From contig WNNJ02000543.1 of assembly GCA_012934845.2 (NCBI GenBank), forward strand, positions 310,001-374,000: a stretch of DNA of 64,000 nucleotides, written 5' to 3'. The DNA comes from Pomphorhynchus laevis. Lineage: Eukaryota; Acanthocephala; Palaeacanthocephala; Echinorhynchida; Pomphorhynchidae. This document shows, one piece after another, positions 20,338 to 31,259 of the stretch. The notes beneath the pieces were generated by a model. That model saw nothing but the letters and a program-made list of their open reading frames with translations, was not told the DNA's origin and did not search any database. Numbering within the stretch: the stretch's first letter is position 1; each line of letters begins with the position of its first letter. The translations under genes were made by a program, and so were the position numbers.

Positions 20338-20489
20338 ACATGGAGGAGACCTGAAGAAGTTAGTGAAGTAATGTTACTTTGACTACTTTTCTTTTCTGTA
20401 ATTTTTCTTCCTTATTGTCTCCCCCATCGGGGAATGTTTATTTAGTATTAAGAAAATCTTTATCTTTATCTTTAAATTTCTTTCGTATA

Positions 20490-20610
20490 ATGTCCATAAA
20501 ACCATCATTAACTAATAATTATTTATTATTTAATCATTTAAATTTTATTTAACATCATTTTTAATTCATAAATAATTTAAAATACGTGGGCTCAGTTAGC
20601 TGATCTGATT
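20490..20610 (+). repeat. Repeat D tail, part right of the LINE-A insertion
   Basis: AT-rich tail and terminal block acgtgggctcagttagctg (20583-20601). It completes the D copy that starts at 16140. Confidence 0.65.
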
Positions 20611-20835
20611 TATTCTTTTTGTGTTTTATACTAGTATTAAAATGTGTTTATTAATTAAGGTATTTAAAGTATTTTATTTTATAGTAGTATTAGCTTACAA
20701 TATTTTTAAAGTGTGTTTTAATTTCTTTAAGTATTTTATTCATGTAAACAGAAAGTGGTTTTAATGTACATTTAAAAATCACTACATATTAACCTAGATT
20801 TTATTGAATTGTTATGTAATTTTGGATTACAATAA
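20611..20835. other. AT-rich spacer, nothing recognised
   Basis: No ORF, repeat family or structure recognised between two D copies of opposite orientation. Confidence 0.5.
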
Positions 20836-21080
20836 AATATAACAGACGATGCATCAAAATAAGGCTTAGTGGTCATCAGGAGGAACTGCAATGTAATCAG
20901 GTTTCGGCCCTTATTTCTCAACCTATACAGCAGAAGGGCCAAATGCACTCTATTGACGTATTTCCTTAAATAATTAAATGATTTTGAATAAATATAATAT
21001 CGTTACAAATAGTTGCAATTTTTTAAAATTTAATTATTTAATGTATTATATATTATTTATACTTCAGGTCAATAGCCAGA
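20836..21080 (-). repeat. Repeat D fragment (core plus decayed RT end)
   Basis: The core is present (ggtcatcaggaggaactgc, gtttcggccc, 20872-20910), but the a/a' and b/b' helices no longer pair well. A remnant of the RT C-terminal region (aatgattttgaat, ttgcaattttt) continues to about 21055. Confidence 0.6.
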
Positions 21081-22910
21081 TGGCTGCTTTGACCGCTCAT
21101 ATATAATTACAACAGAAAAAAATCAAAATGAAAAAATACAAAGATAAGATAAAAATATGCATAAGTAATCTTCGTCGCAGACAAGATTAACACAACTGAT
21201 AGTTCACCAGCAAAGGAGTACGTTCCCAACTCATTCAACGCATAAGTTGTACTGTGAATGATTTAGCATTGGATAAGTCCACGATGTTATCAGGAAGACT
21301 ATTCAACGCGTAAATCGCTCAATGTAAAAGTCGGAAATGAGATAGGCATCTTCTATGACTCAAAACTATCAATTTTTTGGAATGTCCTCTACTTCCCATT
21401 CTCTTATTAAACACTATACAATCCGAAAGATACGTCTCAACTTTGTGAACAATGCGATGCATAGCCAGGAGATCATCCATTATCAATTTCTCGCGTATAG
21501 ATACTAAACCTAAACTGATTATGCGAGAATGATATGAGAGATGTTGCACATATGGGCACAATTTCGTAAAGCGACGGGATATGCTCTCCAAATCGTCAAT
21601 TTCTTTACACGTACAAGGAAAGACCGTCGAAGAAACATATTCAATCACCGGTCACACCAGCGCATTGTACAAACATACAACACAAGATAGCGAGTTCAAT
21701 ATCTTTGATTGTCAAATATGTTAAATAACAATGGGCCTAGAACATATCTTTAAGGGAATCCGGTAGTATAAGTACGAGAAGAAGACAGACACCGTCCGAC
21801 TCGAACTCTAAATAATCTCATGTGAAGAAAATCTATGATCCAGTAAAGAATTATCGAGTCAATATTTTAATTTTCAAGAACAGCTAGCAACATCCGATGC
21901 GGAACCTTATCAAACTCGACTGAAATCTAGAAATAATGCGTCAACGCAATAACCTTCAGCATCATGCTCAAACCAATCTTCACGAGCGGATAATAAGTTC
22001 GTTAGGCATGAGCGACCAGGACGAAATCCGTGTTGTGCCATATTCAGGATTCCTAGTGAATTCAAATTAGCATATAAATGTCTGTTTAATATCCGCTCAA
22101 GGACTTTGCAGATCACACTGGTAAGGATTATTACACGATAATTACCGACACTCTTGCTGTCCCCATATTTGAAAATCGGTTCAACAATGGTTGTTTTCCA
22201 GATATTTGGTAATTTTGATCTACGTCAGCTCAACTCAAATAACGACGCCAATGGCTCTGCTATGTATGTTGCAAGTAATGTAAGAAGATATGGGTGAAAT
22301 TCGTCGGGGCCTGCAGCGGATACGATAGGTAATCTAGACATTTCCTCATAAACATCTTTAGCAGATACCAATATCAGAGTGTTATTTCTGTAGACATGAC
22401 TTACTGCTGTATCCTCACAAACATCATAGGAATAAACTGCCTTAAGCATAAAAGTTAATGCACACATCTCAGCTATTATGGCAGATGATAATTGGGCAAG
22501 CAGAACTCTTGTTCCTCTGACATACAACCAAAATCTCTTGGGATCATTACTAAGATTTTCAGAAATCTCGCCTTCAAAGTGTTGTCTCTTTTTATCTTAA
22601 GGCGATTGACTATATTGCGACAATAAACTCTCCATAAAAGCCAGAATCACCAGTTTGTATATGGTTACCCAAATTTTAAGCTCATCCAATTTAGATATAA
22701 TACTTCTTATTTTTGTATATGCAACTTTAATGGAAGTGACACTAATCTTTAGGTATGCTTTTAGCGCCACATCAAAAGATACTAGCTCATCTAATCCTGA
22801 ACTACCCTCTGAGATATAATCAGCTCTTTCCACCTCGCGAATGGTCGTCGACGCACTACACGAAAAATTTTTATCGTTAAATTACTTTCCCCTTTATCTA
22901 TTCTGGACGG
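21070..22910 (-). mobile_element. LINE-C copy, decayed
   Basis: From 5' (22910) to 3' (21070): the end of ORF1 (KGESNLTIKIFRVVRRRPF near 22870, the typical last block of CR1-group ORF1), a shortened ORF2 with MSRLPIVSAAGPDEFHP (near 22330), the RT block AQHGFRPGRSCLTNLLSA (near 22020) and LDFSRV, and the C-terminal LESISRRFTKLCPYVQ (near 21585). Most of the endonuclease is missing and there are many stops. The 3' end has the short stem-rich sequence agccatctggct before an AT tail. Confidence 0.65.
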
Positions 22911-25620
22911 TGTATGATATGATATGGTTATCTGGTATTCCGCAGTGATCGTGAAAGTGGAAGAGGTGGAGGTGTTATTCTTTATGTGAGCAACGATGTG
23001 AAAGTAACTGTTCTTAGCACTTCTGATAAAGTCGAAAGTTTGTGGTGTCGGGTAAAATTCATGCATACCGCTCGGCCTGTTCTGGGGGTAGTATATCGCT
23101 TACCCTTGGCCGCCACAGATAAACTGATCGGGGAAGTAGAACTTTATTCTAAAGGTACCTCCAATGTTTTAATACTTGGTGACTTTAATATGCCTTCGGT
23201 TGATTGGAATTCGTATACGGCTTTTCCTACTTGTGACCATGCTTCTTATGACCTTCTGGAGTGTATTATCTATTGTGATTTAATTCAGCATGTCCAAAAT
23301 TACACTCGTTTTGTTAGTGACAGTAGATCTCTATTAGATGTATGTTTATCCTCGAACAATGAGATTATTAACGCTATTCGTTATGATGCCCCGATCGATA
23401 TGTCTGATCATTGCGTAGTGATCGTTAGGTTAAGGTTTCAAGAAGAAACTCGAAGTCCGCGTGAAAATCAAGTGGTTAATGCTTTCAAAACTAACACAGA
23501 TGCAATTCAGTCAATACTTTTAACAGCTTCCTGGCCAGATCCCGCTGTTGTTGGAGTACATGGCGCGTGGAATTACTTTCAGAGAACCTTAGAGTCGCTG
23601 CTTATTTTATTCTCTCCACTTAGAAACAGGACACGTCGAAAAGATTCTCCCTGGTTCGATTCTGAGTTACGTTCAACATTGAGGACTCGTAATTTGATCT
23701 TCAATCGCTACAAAGTCAGGGAATGTAGTTATGATGTGTGCATTTGAGAATGGTGTGCATTTGAGAATGCATTAGCTAACCAGTGTAAATACGATTTAAA
23801 GGTCCTTTTTCAGTACCTATCAAGAAGGGGAGCTGTTGATTCTTCGATTTGTCACTACTTCTATGTCTGCGAATGACCTAGCTGAAGAGTTTGCGGCACA
23901 CTATTGCACTTCAGTAGAACCCGCAAATACACATGAAACTTTTTGTATGGAATCTAGTGTGCTGAACACTTACTCTGACACGTGTCTTGAGTTGGATCTT
24001 GACAATTTGATAACGCCAGCTAAAGTCTATTCCGAATTACGCCGTCTAAAAGCAAATAATTCAAGAGATTGTGACTTACTACCTTCTGTTTATCTGCGCA
24101 GATTAGCAGGCTCAATTTGCGTTCCTCTCTGTGCAATTTTTCGCCAGTCAATCTTAGAAAGATCTCTTCCTAATGTGTGGAAGCAGTCAATTGTTCTTTC
24201 CTACTTCAAGAAGGGAGATCGCTCTTCCGTCGAGAATTATAGGCCGGTGAGCATTACCTGCATTTGCTGTAGAGTGTTGGAGAGGTTTGTGCGTTGCTAC
24301 ATGGTTGAGTTTTTTCGTGTGGGAAAAATTTTAGTCCCTAATCAGCACGGATTTCGGGAGGGTTATTCAACTGTTTCAAATTTGCTTGATGCTCATCTTG
24401 ATTGGACAGCGAATAAGACACATTATACCGATACAGACATTATATTCTTCGACTTTTCTAAAGCTTTTGATAGAGTAGATCATGATCTACTTCTTTAGAA
24501 ACTTGTCAATACTGGACTCCCAAATATAATAGTTGATTGGATTAGAGAATTTCTTCGTGATCGTTGCTTTCGAGTACTTGTCGATTGGTCATTGTCTGTG
24601 TCTAGAGAATGTCATATTGGAGTACCTCAAGGTTCAGTTTTAGGTCCGCTTTTATTCAGCATTTATGTTAACGATTTGCCTGGGTGCATTCGCTCTCGAT
24701 CATGTTTGTATGCAGATGACTTAAAAATATGGCGGCCCATTCATTCATGTGAGGATGTTGATAATTTGCAAACTGACATAGATAATGTGGAGTTGTGGGC
24801 GGCGTCAAACAAGCTTGTGATAAATGTTTCGAAATGCAAACACATGCGTATTATTAGTAATGCTCGCAAGCAACTAACATCTGCTTGTTACAAATATAAG
24901 GGCTGTATTGTGGAAAGTGTCGATAGTTACAAAGATTTAGGAGTATGGGTTACCTCTAATTTATCAACTAAAAAGCACACTGATAAAGCTTGTGCCAACT
25001 CCAATAAACTGATAGGTATGATTCGACGCGCGTTTGTTCGCGTTAATCCGACTGCTCTTCGGCCTCTGATTTTAGCACATGTATTGAGTAAACTTTTATA
25101 TGCAGCTCCGGTTGTATACCCACGTACTGTGTATAAACATAAGAAATCAGAGAGGGTACTTCGCAGGGCAACAAAGCTAGCACCAACGTTAGCGTCGCTG
25201 CTTTATGAAGACAGACTGAGATCATTATGACTTGAGACCGTCACATGGACCCGTCGGTACATGGATATGTGCCTTGTTTGGCATTTATTCCAACGTCGTC
25301 ATCACCCTCTTCGGAGTTGGGTTCAACTACGTTGTTCAAATGTTCTTCGCAGTCATTCTTTAACTATTCGAAGAAACAGGGTACAGAAATTGGGCGCGAT
25401 GCAATTTGATAGAAGAATTGTTGAGCTGTGGAACAACCTTGATGCAGACACCGTTGGATGCAGTTCACTTAATACTTTTAAAAGAAGACTACGAATGGAT
25501 CAAGCAATGTTTCGTGTTGCATTTCCTTATTTTAATAACTAATATATTTATTTACGAACTTATTGTGAGCCAGCTATTTGAGCTAATGCTCGTATGCTTT
25601 CGTGCTTAAAATCTTGTGGA
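22911..25620 (+). mobile_element. LINE-C copy, best preserved in the window
   Basis: Most of ORF2 (about 22950-25540) and a short 3' UTR. It abuts the previous copy head to head at about 22910, so the inverted pair may have formed by a fold-back insertion or by two insertions. The damage is light: a 17-bp tandem duplication that shifts the frame near 23750 and a few in-frame stops (for example at 24496-24498 and 25228-25230). Confidence 0.8.
22950..25540 (+). pseudogene. LINE-C ORF2 (endonuclease and RT), lightly damaged
   Basis: The endonuclease part is at 22986-23747 with VLILGDFNMPSVDWN, SRSLLDVCLSSNNEI and MSDHCVVIVRL; its N-terminus is missing. The RT is at 24150-25000 with NYRPVSITCICCRV, NQHGFREGYSTVSN, IIFFDFSKAFDRVDHD, GVPQGSVLGPLLFSIY and CLYADDLKIW. 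The C-terminal tail ends with LNTFKRRLRMDQAMF. This arrangement is CR1-like. The 17-bp unit gtgtgcatttgagaatg is duplicated at 23736-23752 and 23753-23769 and shifts the frame. Stops fall at 24496-24498 and 25228-25230, with the frame open on either side of each. Confidence 0.8.
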
Positions 25621-25836
25621 TTTGTCGTGTGCTTACAGAGAAGTCAATAGAGAGTGCATACTCGAGGTTTGAACCCCGTACATAGACTTGAATGTATAAT
25701 AATAATGAAGAGTGGTCCCGCTTCATCATCGGGTGCCCCTACGTCTTTCTACAACGCGATCTTGTGGCTTTGTCGTGTGCTTACAGAGAAGTCAATAGAG
25801 AGTACATGCTCGAGGTTTGAACCCCGTACATAGAGT
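25612..25836 (-). repeat. Direct duplication around a tRNA-like B box
   Basis: The block containing ttgtcgtgtgcttacagaga and ggtttgaacccc appears at 25621-25686 and again at 25767-25836, about 146 bp apart and over 90 percent alike by eye. Both copies carry the B-box-like ggttcaaacc on the minus strand. Only the second has an A-box-like partner (see 25805-25877). Confidence 0.7.
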
Positions 25837-25877
25837 TTGCAATGCACACGCCTCCACAATTCGGCCACGCGGGGCCT
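25805..25877 (-). tRNA. tRNA-like sequence (pseudogene or SINE head)
   Basis: The minus strand carries gtggccgaattgtggaggcg (25868-25849), very like the D-arm/A-box of class II tRNAs (GTGGCCGAGTGG.TAAGGCG). About 30 bases downstream lies ggttcaaacc (25823-25814), a good B box. A full acceptor stem is not obvious. It could be a tRNA pseudogene or the tRNA-derived head of a SINE. Confidence 0.4.
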
Positions 25878-25904
25878 TATGGTGGTAAATAATAATATGT
25901 ATAT

Positions 25905-26270
25905 GGTATTTAATATTATATGGTATGCATGAATGCTCATGCAAAAATGTTTATTGTAAATTAAAATATTTCGTCTTTACGATAGTAATTAATAGTAGTT
26001 TTAGTTAATGTTAATTTAATGTTAATATCTACACCTTTATCATCAATATTGGTTTTGTTAAGAATAAGGCTTCTGTTCAAAAATAATTAATTTCAAAATA
26101 TTAATTTCAAAAATTTCATTATTTAATGTATTATATTTTATATTATATGGTATGCATGAATGCTCATGCAAAAATGTTTATTGTAAATTAAAATATTTCG
26201 TCTTTACGATATAAATTAAAAGTAGTTTTAATTGATCTTAATTTAATGTAATTTAATAAAATAATAATTG
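25905..26270 (-). repeat. Repeat D RT-end fragment, present twice in tandem
   Basis: Two copies of the block with tggtatgcatgaatgctcatgc and cgtctttacgat (25920-25985 and 26150-26215) correspond to the HEHSCIPYNIKYN region of the D ORF at 11.5-11.9 kb. Frames are broken. The shared outer parts suggest a local tandem duplication of about 230 bp. Confidence 0.6.
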
Positions 26271-26536
26271 AAAATAGTGTAAATTAATTATTAATTTTTC
26301 AAAAATATATGCCGTCTATCTTCTGGTACTGCCTTACAAATAATGGCAAATTCTCAAGTCAATGACTAATATAATTTAAATCGACCTGCATGTCAAGCTT
26401 TTATACATTAAATGTTGTTCTACCTGTTCTAGTTAAAACCAACCAGTCAAATGTACAGTATCTATGAACACAATAATTGCATTTTACTAAATTTAAAGCT
26501 AACTGTTCGTTTTTATGCATTAAACGAAGATATACT

Positions 26537-26857
26537 AAATAATTAAATTTCATCAAAGGGAAATACGGCATTAGCATGTATCTTGCACCGCTCTATGTTA
26601 ATTCAAGGGATATTGGCCTCTTCCTAATAACATACCAGTTCATCCTGATGATCACTAATCTTTATTGAATACATTGTGTATTATTTATTAGTCGATTCAT
26701 AAAACTGAATTTTATTTTAAATTTTAACTGTATATAAATATAAATTATATAAAATATTATTATTTATTATTTATAATTATTTATTTTAATTTTTGATTTA
26801 TGGATAGTATAAAATTCTTAGACTCGGCTAGCTTATCTAATTATTTATTTGTTACAA
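26537..26857 (+). repeat. Repeat D (sense) inserted between F units
   Basis: The core keeps CTGATGA (tcctgatgatcactaatc, 26655-26672) but the CCGAAAC box is lost. The tail ends with agactcggctagcttatct (26821-26839). Confidence 0.6.
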
Positions 26858-27192
26858 AAATAAATGGCGTCCGGCTTCTGGTACTGCCTTACAAATAAAG
26901 GCAAATTCTTAAGTTATTGACTAATCTAATTTAAATCGATCTGCATGACAAGCTTTGAGATATTAAATATTGCTCTATCCTGCTCTAATTAAAACCAACC
27001 GGTCATATAAACGGTATATATGAACGCAATAATATACTTTGTATGCCCGGCTTCTGGTATGTCCGGCTTCTTACAGGGCAATTCTTAAGTCATGACTAAT
27101 ATAATTTAAATCAACGTGCATTAAAAGCTTTGAAACATTAAATGTTATTCTATCCTGTTCTAATTAAAACCAACCAGTTATATATACAGTAT

Positions 27193-27525
27193 ATAACAGT
27201 ATTCGACACGTCGCAGCTTAACATACGAACATCATCAAGCGACTGCGTTCATAACGGACTCGCCGAAACATCGCTTTTAAGCACGACGTTAATACGCGAG
27301 GAACTTTACGTGATCTTACAAGCGTCAGCCAGTCAAAAGAAAAAAGTGGCATCTGCTCAGTTTGTCTTTGGCAACTGAGTTTGAGATCATGTGGCGATTC
27401 AGACAGTGTCTTGGATCGGGATGAGTCCCTCGTTGATCGGGACGAGCGACCGGCAAGACTTGGACATAATTTATTATTTGTAATTTACATTTTATTTCTT
27501 GGGTACAGTGAAGTATTGATATAAA
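27193..27525 (+). mobile_element. 333-bp insertion with 17-bp target duplication in repeat F
   Basis: The 17-mer agttatatatacagtat occurs at 27176-27192 and 27526-27542. Removing the insert and one copy restores a repeat F unit like that at 26300-26536. The insert is GC-richer, encodes in one frame a stretch with VHNGLAETSLLSTTLI and ASASQKKKVASAQ that I do not recognise, and ends in AT-rich sequence with ttgatataaa. It behaves like a SINE or a short 5'-truncated retroelement. Confidence 0.6.
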
Positions 27526-27629
27526 AGTTATATATACAGTATTTATGAACTCAATTATTGCACTCAATTTAATGCTAAATGTTCGTTTTACTGCATTTAA
27601 ATCATATGCTTAGGTAAACATATTGTAAA

Positions 27630-29815
27630 TAACAATGACTAGCCTTTATTCTTAAAATCAAGACTCATTTCCAACAAAAACAATTTATTGACAAGAAAAA
27701 ATAAAAGTACACAAGATTTTTCTTGCCAACAACTGGACCGGGTATCGAGTCGTGGAGGCAAGGCACAAACCCAAACTACCCCAGACATCGCGATCCTGAA
27801 CGACAGACCAGAGTTCTTTTTTAGATAGCCCAAAGCTGTCTTGGGCAATTTCGAGATTCAATCTCTCCACCGGTACCGAGGTCTACCTTTTAGTCTCTTT
27901 CCAGGGAGTCCGGCCTGGAAAACTCTCCGAGAAAAGCATCACAGGAAATCTTCAGAACTGTCTTAACTACCTCAACTGACTTTATTTGATGTGGAGACGC
28001 GCCGACTATATACCGAGTCCACCCGGATGATCGAATTCCTAGCCTTATATCTAAGGCTAAGACCGGCCACACCGCGAAGGAACTTCATTTCGGTCGCATG
28101 TATTCGAGATCTTATCCTTTCGGTCATAACCCCAAGATCATGATCATAGGTTAATATAGGAACGAAGATTGGACTGTAAACCGTAAGCTTTGCCTGACGA
28201 TACAACTCGCTTTACCACGACATAACTGTATAACGAATGCATTGACGCATTAGCTAAACGGATCCGCTTCTCAATCTTCCTGATGTTCCTGTCGTCTCTC
28301 AAGAGCATTTTCCTCAAGATACTTAAAATCCTCCACATAAGGAAAAAATTTTCTAAAAAAAAGTAAAATAACATTTTGTAATAATTCAGGTGACATTTTC
28401 TAAAATGACACCTGAATCCGAGACGAACACAGTGACAATCTTGGAGGTATCGCCTACATCCTTGCTGTTTGGCATTCCATCGTAAAACGATCTAGTAAGT
28501 ATTGTAAGTCCTCATGACAAGAAGCCAACAAGACAACGTCATCTGCAAAATGCAGAGGTTATTTTCCCTATGGAACCGAACTGAAAACCGACATCCGATA
28601 AAGCAACCCGTTTCGTAATTTTGGCATGTAAACACGGAAAAAACTGGCGACAAATGGTAACTTTGACGAAGCCAAACGCTTACTGGATATGATTCAGACT
28701 TTCTTCCTAGAACACGAACACAACTTATGCTTTGTTCATACGGAGAAGCCACAGCTTCCCGAAGATAGCGTGGTACTCCATACTCTCTTTGAACCTCTCA
28801 CAAACTCTCTTGCGGAATTCGGTCAAACGCCTTCCCAAATCGAAAATCAGTTGAGCGAACTCCCAAGACCGTTTGTGGATAGTTGAGAGATTAAAGAGCT
28901 GATCCGCTGATCCGTAGTTCAATGACGGGGACGAAAGCCGCATTGTTCGTCTTGCAACTGTCCCTCATCTATAGGCCGTATTCTTAACTCAAGAATCTTA
29001 TCAAATAGCTTACCAGTTTGGCTAAAAAGAGTGATACACCGGTAATTAGAACCCACTCAAATCACCTTTCTGAAAGATCGGTACCACCCCCTCCCAGTTC
29101 GTCACATACGACGAACCTTGCCCAACTTCAATGCAGCATTAAAGATCCGTGTTAGCCACTTCATACCAACAACGTCAAGAACCTTTAAAGCTTCAGGTCG
29201 TATCTCGTCAACCCCGGAAGACTTGCATTACGAAGTTTCTTAACAACATCATTGGCCTCTTCCAAAGTGATGAGCTCTTCTGTCGGTTCTAAAGGCTCTA
29301 CTTCTACAAGAGAAGGCATATCTATCGGATTATTGGGAGTTTTCTGCTTACTAACACGAAGGTTCCTGATCGTCCTCCAGAACATCTTCGAAACTGACTT
29401 ATGATCAAGTTCTAAGTGCTCTCCAAACTTCTCCCAAGCCGCCTTCTTCGCTTTGGTAACTGCTCGAGCTGAAACTCTCATTGCCCTCCGGTACTTGTCT
29501 ACAGCTTCAACTCATTTATCTGACAAATTTACCTTATAAGCCAGCCTCTTTTGTTCGACAAAATTTCTAACTGCTTGTGTCCACCAAGCAGTTCGAGTAT
29601 TTCCTACGCGACAAGCACCTAAGTTCTTCGAGCCACAACTTTTCACAGTACTTTGGCAAGCGAGAATTTGAACATCTCCCATTCCTGATCAATGCTCTTC
29701 ACCTCTTCTGGCAACCGAGAGAAGTCCTCCTGGATGTAGCCAGAAAAACGATATTTGACAAAAACATCTGCTAGACGCTCCCAGCACGCCCTCAAACAAC
29801 GTTTAAAAAAAGATT
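27630..29815 (-). mobile_element. RTE-type LINE, RT part, decayed
   Basis: Minus-strand blocks in order: FWRTIRNLRVSKQKTP, ITLEEANDVVKKLRNASLPG (the E-E-V-x-x-x-I-K-K-L-x-N-G-K-A-P-G start of RTE RTs, near 29250), NYRCITLLSQTGKLFDKIL (recognised by its intact copy at 30.7 kb), and a C-terminal ILTYDHDLGVMTERIRSRI (near 28120) like the usual LTYGHESWVMTERVRSR. The catalytic centre near 28550 is damaged. Many stops. The 3' end is near 27630-27660. Confidence 0.7.
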
Positions 29816-30606
29816 TATTTAACGTGGCAAATGCGTGCTAGCGCACACTTACATGACCACAACAAAACAAAAATGTAAATCATGTGTCGAGGTGTGAACG
29901 GAGGATGTGTTTGAATGTGATAAAGGAGGGAGCGAGGCGGACGTCGAGAGGGAGTTGATTCCAGGCGAGTGAGGCGGCGACGAGGAAGGATCAGATACCG
30001 TAGTAGTTGGAGTAATTGGGAACGTGGAATAAGAGGGTATGACGGGAACGTAGCGATAGCGAGGTGGGGCGAGTGTCGTCTAAAAAAGGAAGGCTGATGA
30101 ACGATGGGGAGCCGACAGCGATGATACGAAATGTTACGATAAGAAGGCGGTGTTTGATGCGGATGTGGATGGTGAGCCGGGAGAGTTGGGCAAGATTTGT
30201 GGATATGTGGTCGAAGCGACGGAGACGAAAGAGCACTCGAACGGCGGAGTTGATTATGCGTCGTAGTGGTAGGATGATGGATTTTGGAGAATTGGCGAAA
30301 AGGCTAAGGCAGTAATCGATTTTAGGAAAAGAAACGATGAAAGAAGAGACATACAAGAACGGAAGTCGATAAGATAGTGGATACGGCGGATGTCACGGAG
30401 AATTAAGTTGGACGAGTGGACCTTGTCACGGACGAAGGGTTTAAGGGAAAGGTTATCATCGAAATGGAAGCCTAAGAAAGTGAGATTGTGGACTATGGGG
30501 ATGATCGATAAGGCAAAAGATACACTGGAAGGAGATATGTTTGGTTTACGGGTGAGGATCCACATTATTTTAGACTTGTCTGGGTTTAGAACGAGATGGA
30601 GATGAA
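29816..30606 (-). mobile_element. LINE-B (subfamily B2) 3' fragment
   Basis: From LVLNPDKSKIMWILTRKP (near 30590) through NLTFLGFHFDDNLSLK and LRRFDHISTNLAQLS to the conserved 3' end with tttaacgtggcaaatgcg at 29817-29836 (complement). Frames are mostly open but end in stops. It abuts an RTE fragment upstream. Confidence 0.8.
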
Positions 30607-30765
30607 AGCCGCAATGTTCATTGAGGTTTAGACGAAAGCCGCATTGTTCGTCTTGCAGCTGTCCCTCATCTATAAGCCGTATTCTTAACTCAAGAATCTT
30701 ATCAAATAGCTTACCAGTTTGGCTAAGAAGAGTGATACACCGGTAATTAGAACCCACTCACTTCC
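30607..30765 (-). mobile_element. RTE RT fragment between two LINE-B pieces
   Basis: About 130 bp from 30634 to 30764 are nearly identical to 28929-29062 (block GQLQDEQCGF, then upstream NYRCITLLSQTGKLFD). The fragment joins a B2 3' end to a B1 RT in the same orientation, so this locus is a three-part chimera. Confidence 0.75.
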
Positions 30766-31258
30766 CGTTGTATAGGAAGAAGAGTAGATTTAGGTGAGTT
30801 GGAAAATAGACTAAGACAATAATCGAGTCTAGAAAAAAGGAGAGAAGATATTAGAGTCATACAAGAAGGGAAATCGATCAATCTACGAACTTGACGGAGG
30901 TTGCGGAGTATTAAGGTAGATGAGCGTACTTTATCTCTAACGAAAGGTTTAAGTGAAAGTCGGTTGTCAAAATAGAAGCCTAGAAAAACGAGATTATCAA
31001 CGATAGGAATAATTGTAGAATTTAATGATACGGAGGGAGGCTCGAAGTCGAGGCGTTGAGGTAGGATCCACATAATTTTGGATTTATCAGGATTCAGAGA
31101 AAGGCGAAAGGAAGAAATATGATTGGAAATTGAGACAAGACAGTCGAAAGCAGAAACACCAAGATCGTGAATACGATAAACAGGTGCATGAGCATAGATG
31201 AGAATGTCATCAGCATATTGCATAACATGGAAGTTAAATTTATGAGAAATCGAAGACA
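30766..31258 (-). mobile_element. LINE-B (subfamily B1) RT fragment
   Basis: Contains MQYADDILIYAHAPVYR (near 31220), LNPDKSKIMWILPQRL and NLVFLGFYFDNRLSLK, nearest to the copy at 5.7-6.1 kb. It is cut on the 5' side at about 31258, where a plus-strand LINE-B begins. Confidence 0.75.
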
Positions 31259-31259
31259 A

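Larger units (their letters stand above)
16441..20480 (+). mobile_element. LINE-A, full length and apparently intact
   Basis: Two long uninterrupted ORFs (16586-17848 and 17884-20337) are followed by a 3' UTR that ends in short repeats of the form tctttatctttatcttta (about 20452-20476). Its base composition is much more GC-rich than the flanking D sequence. The architecture is a gag-like ORF1 with three CCHC-type knuckles and an ORF2 with endonuclease and RT but no RNase H, which fits the R1/Jockey/I group broadly. The 5' boundary is uncertain, somewhere between 16440 and 16499. It is probably a young insertion and could be the source or sister of active copies. Confidence 0.8.
26300..27620. 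repeat. Repeat F, tandem units interrupted by two insertions
   Basis: Three units share gccgtc/gtccggcttctggta, aattctcaagtc, tgactaatataatttaaatc and taaaaccaaccagt: unit 1 at about 26300-26536, unit 2 at 26866-27050 and unit 3 at 27050-27620. Unit 1 is followed by a repeat D tail (26537-26857). Unit 3 is split by a 333-bp insertion (27193-27525). Units differ by about 10-15 percent by eye. Not recognised as a known family. Confidence 0.65.
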
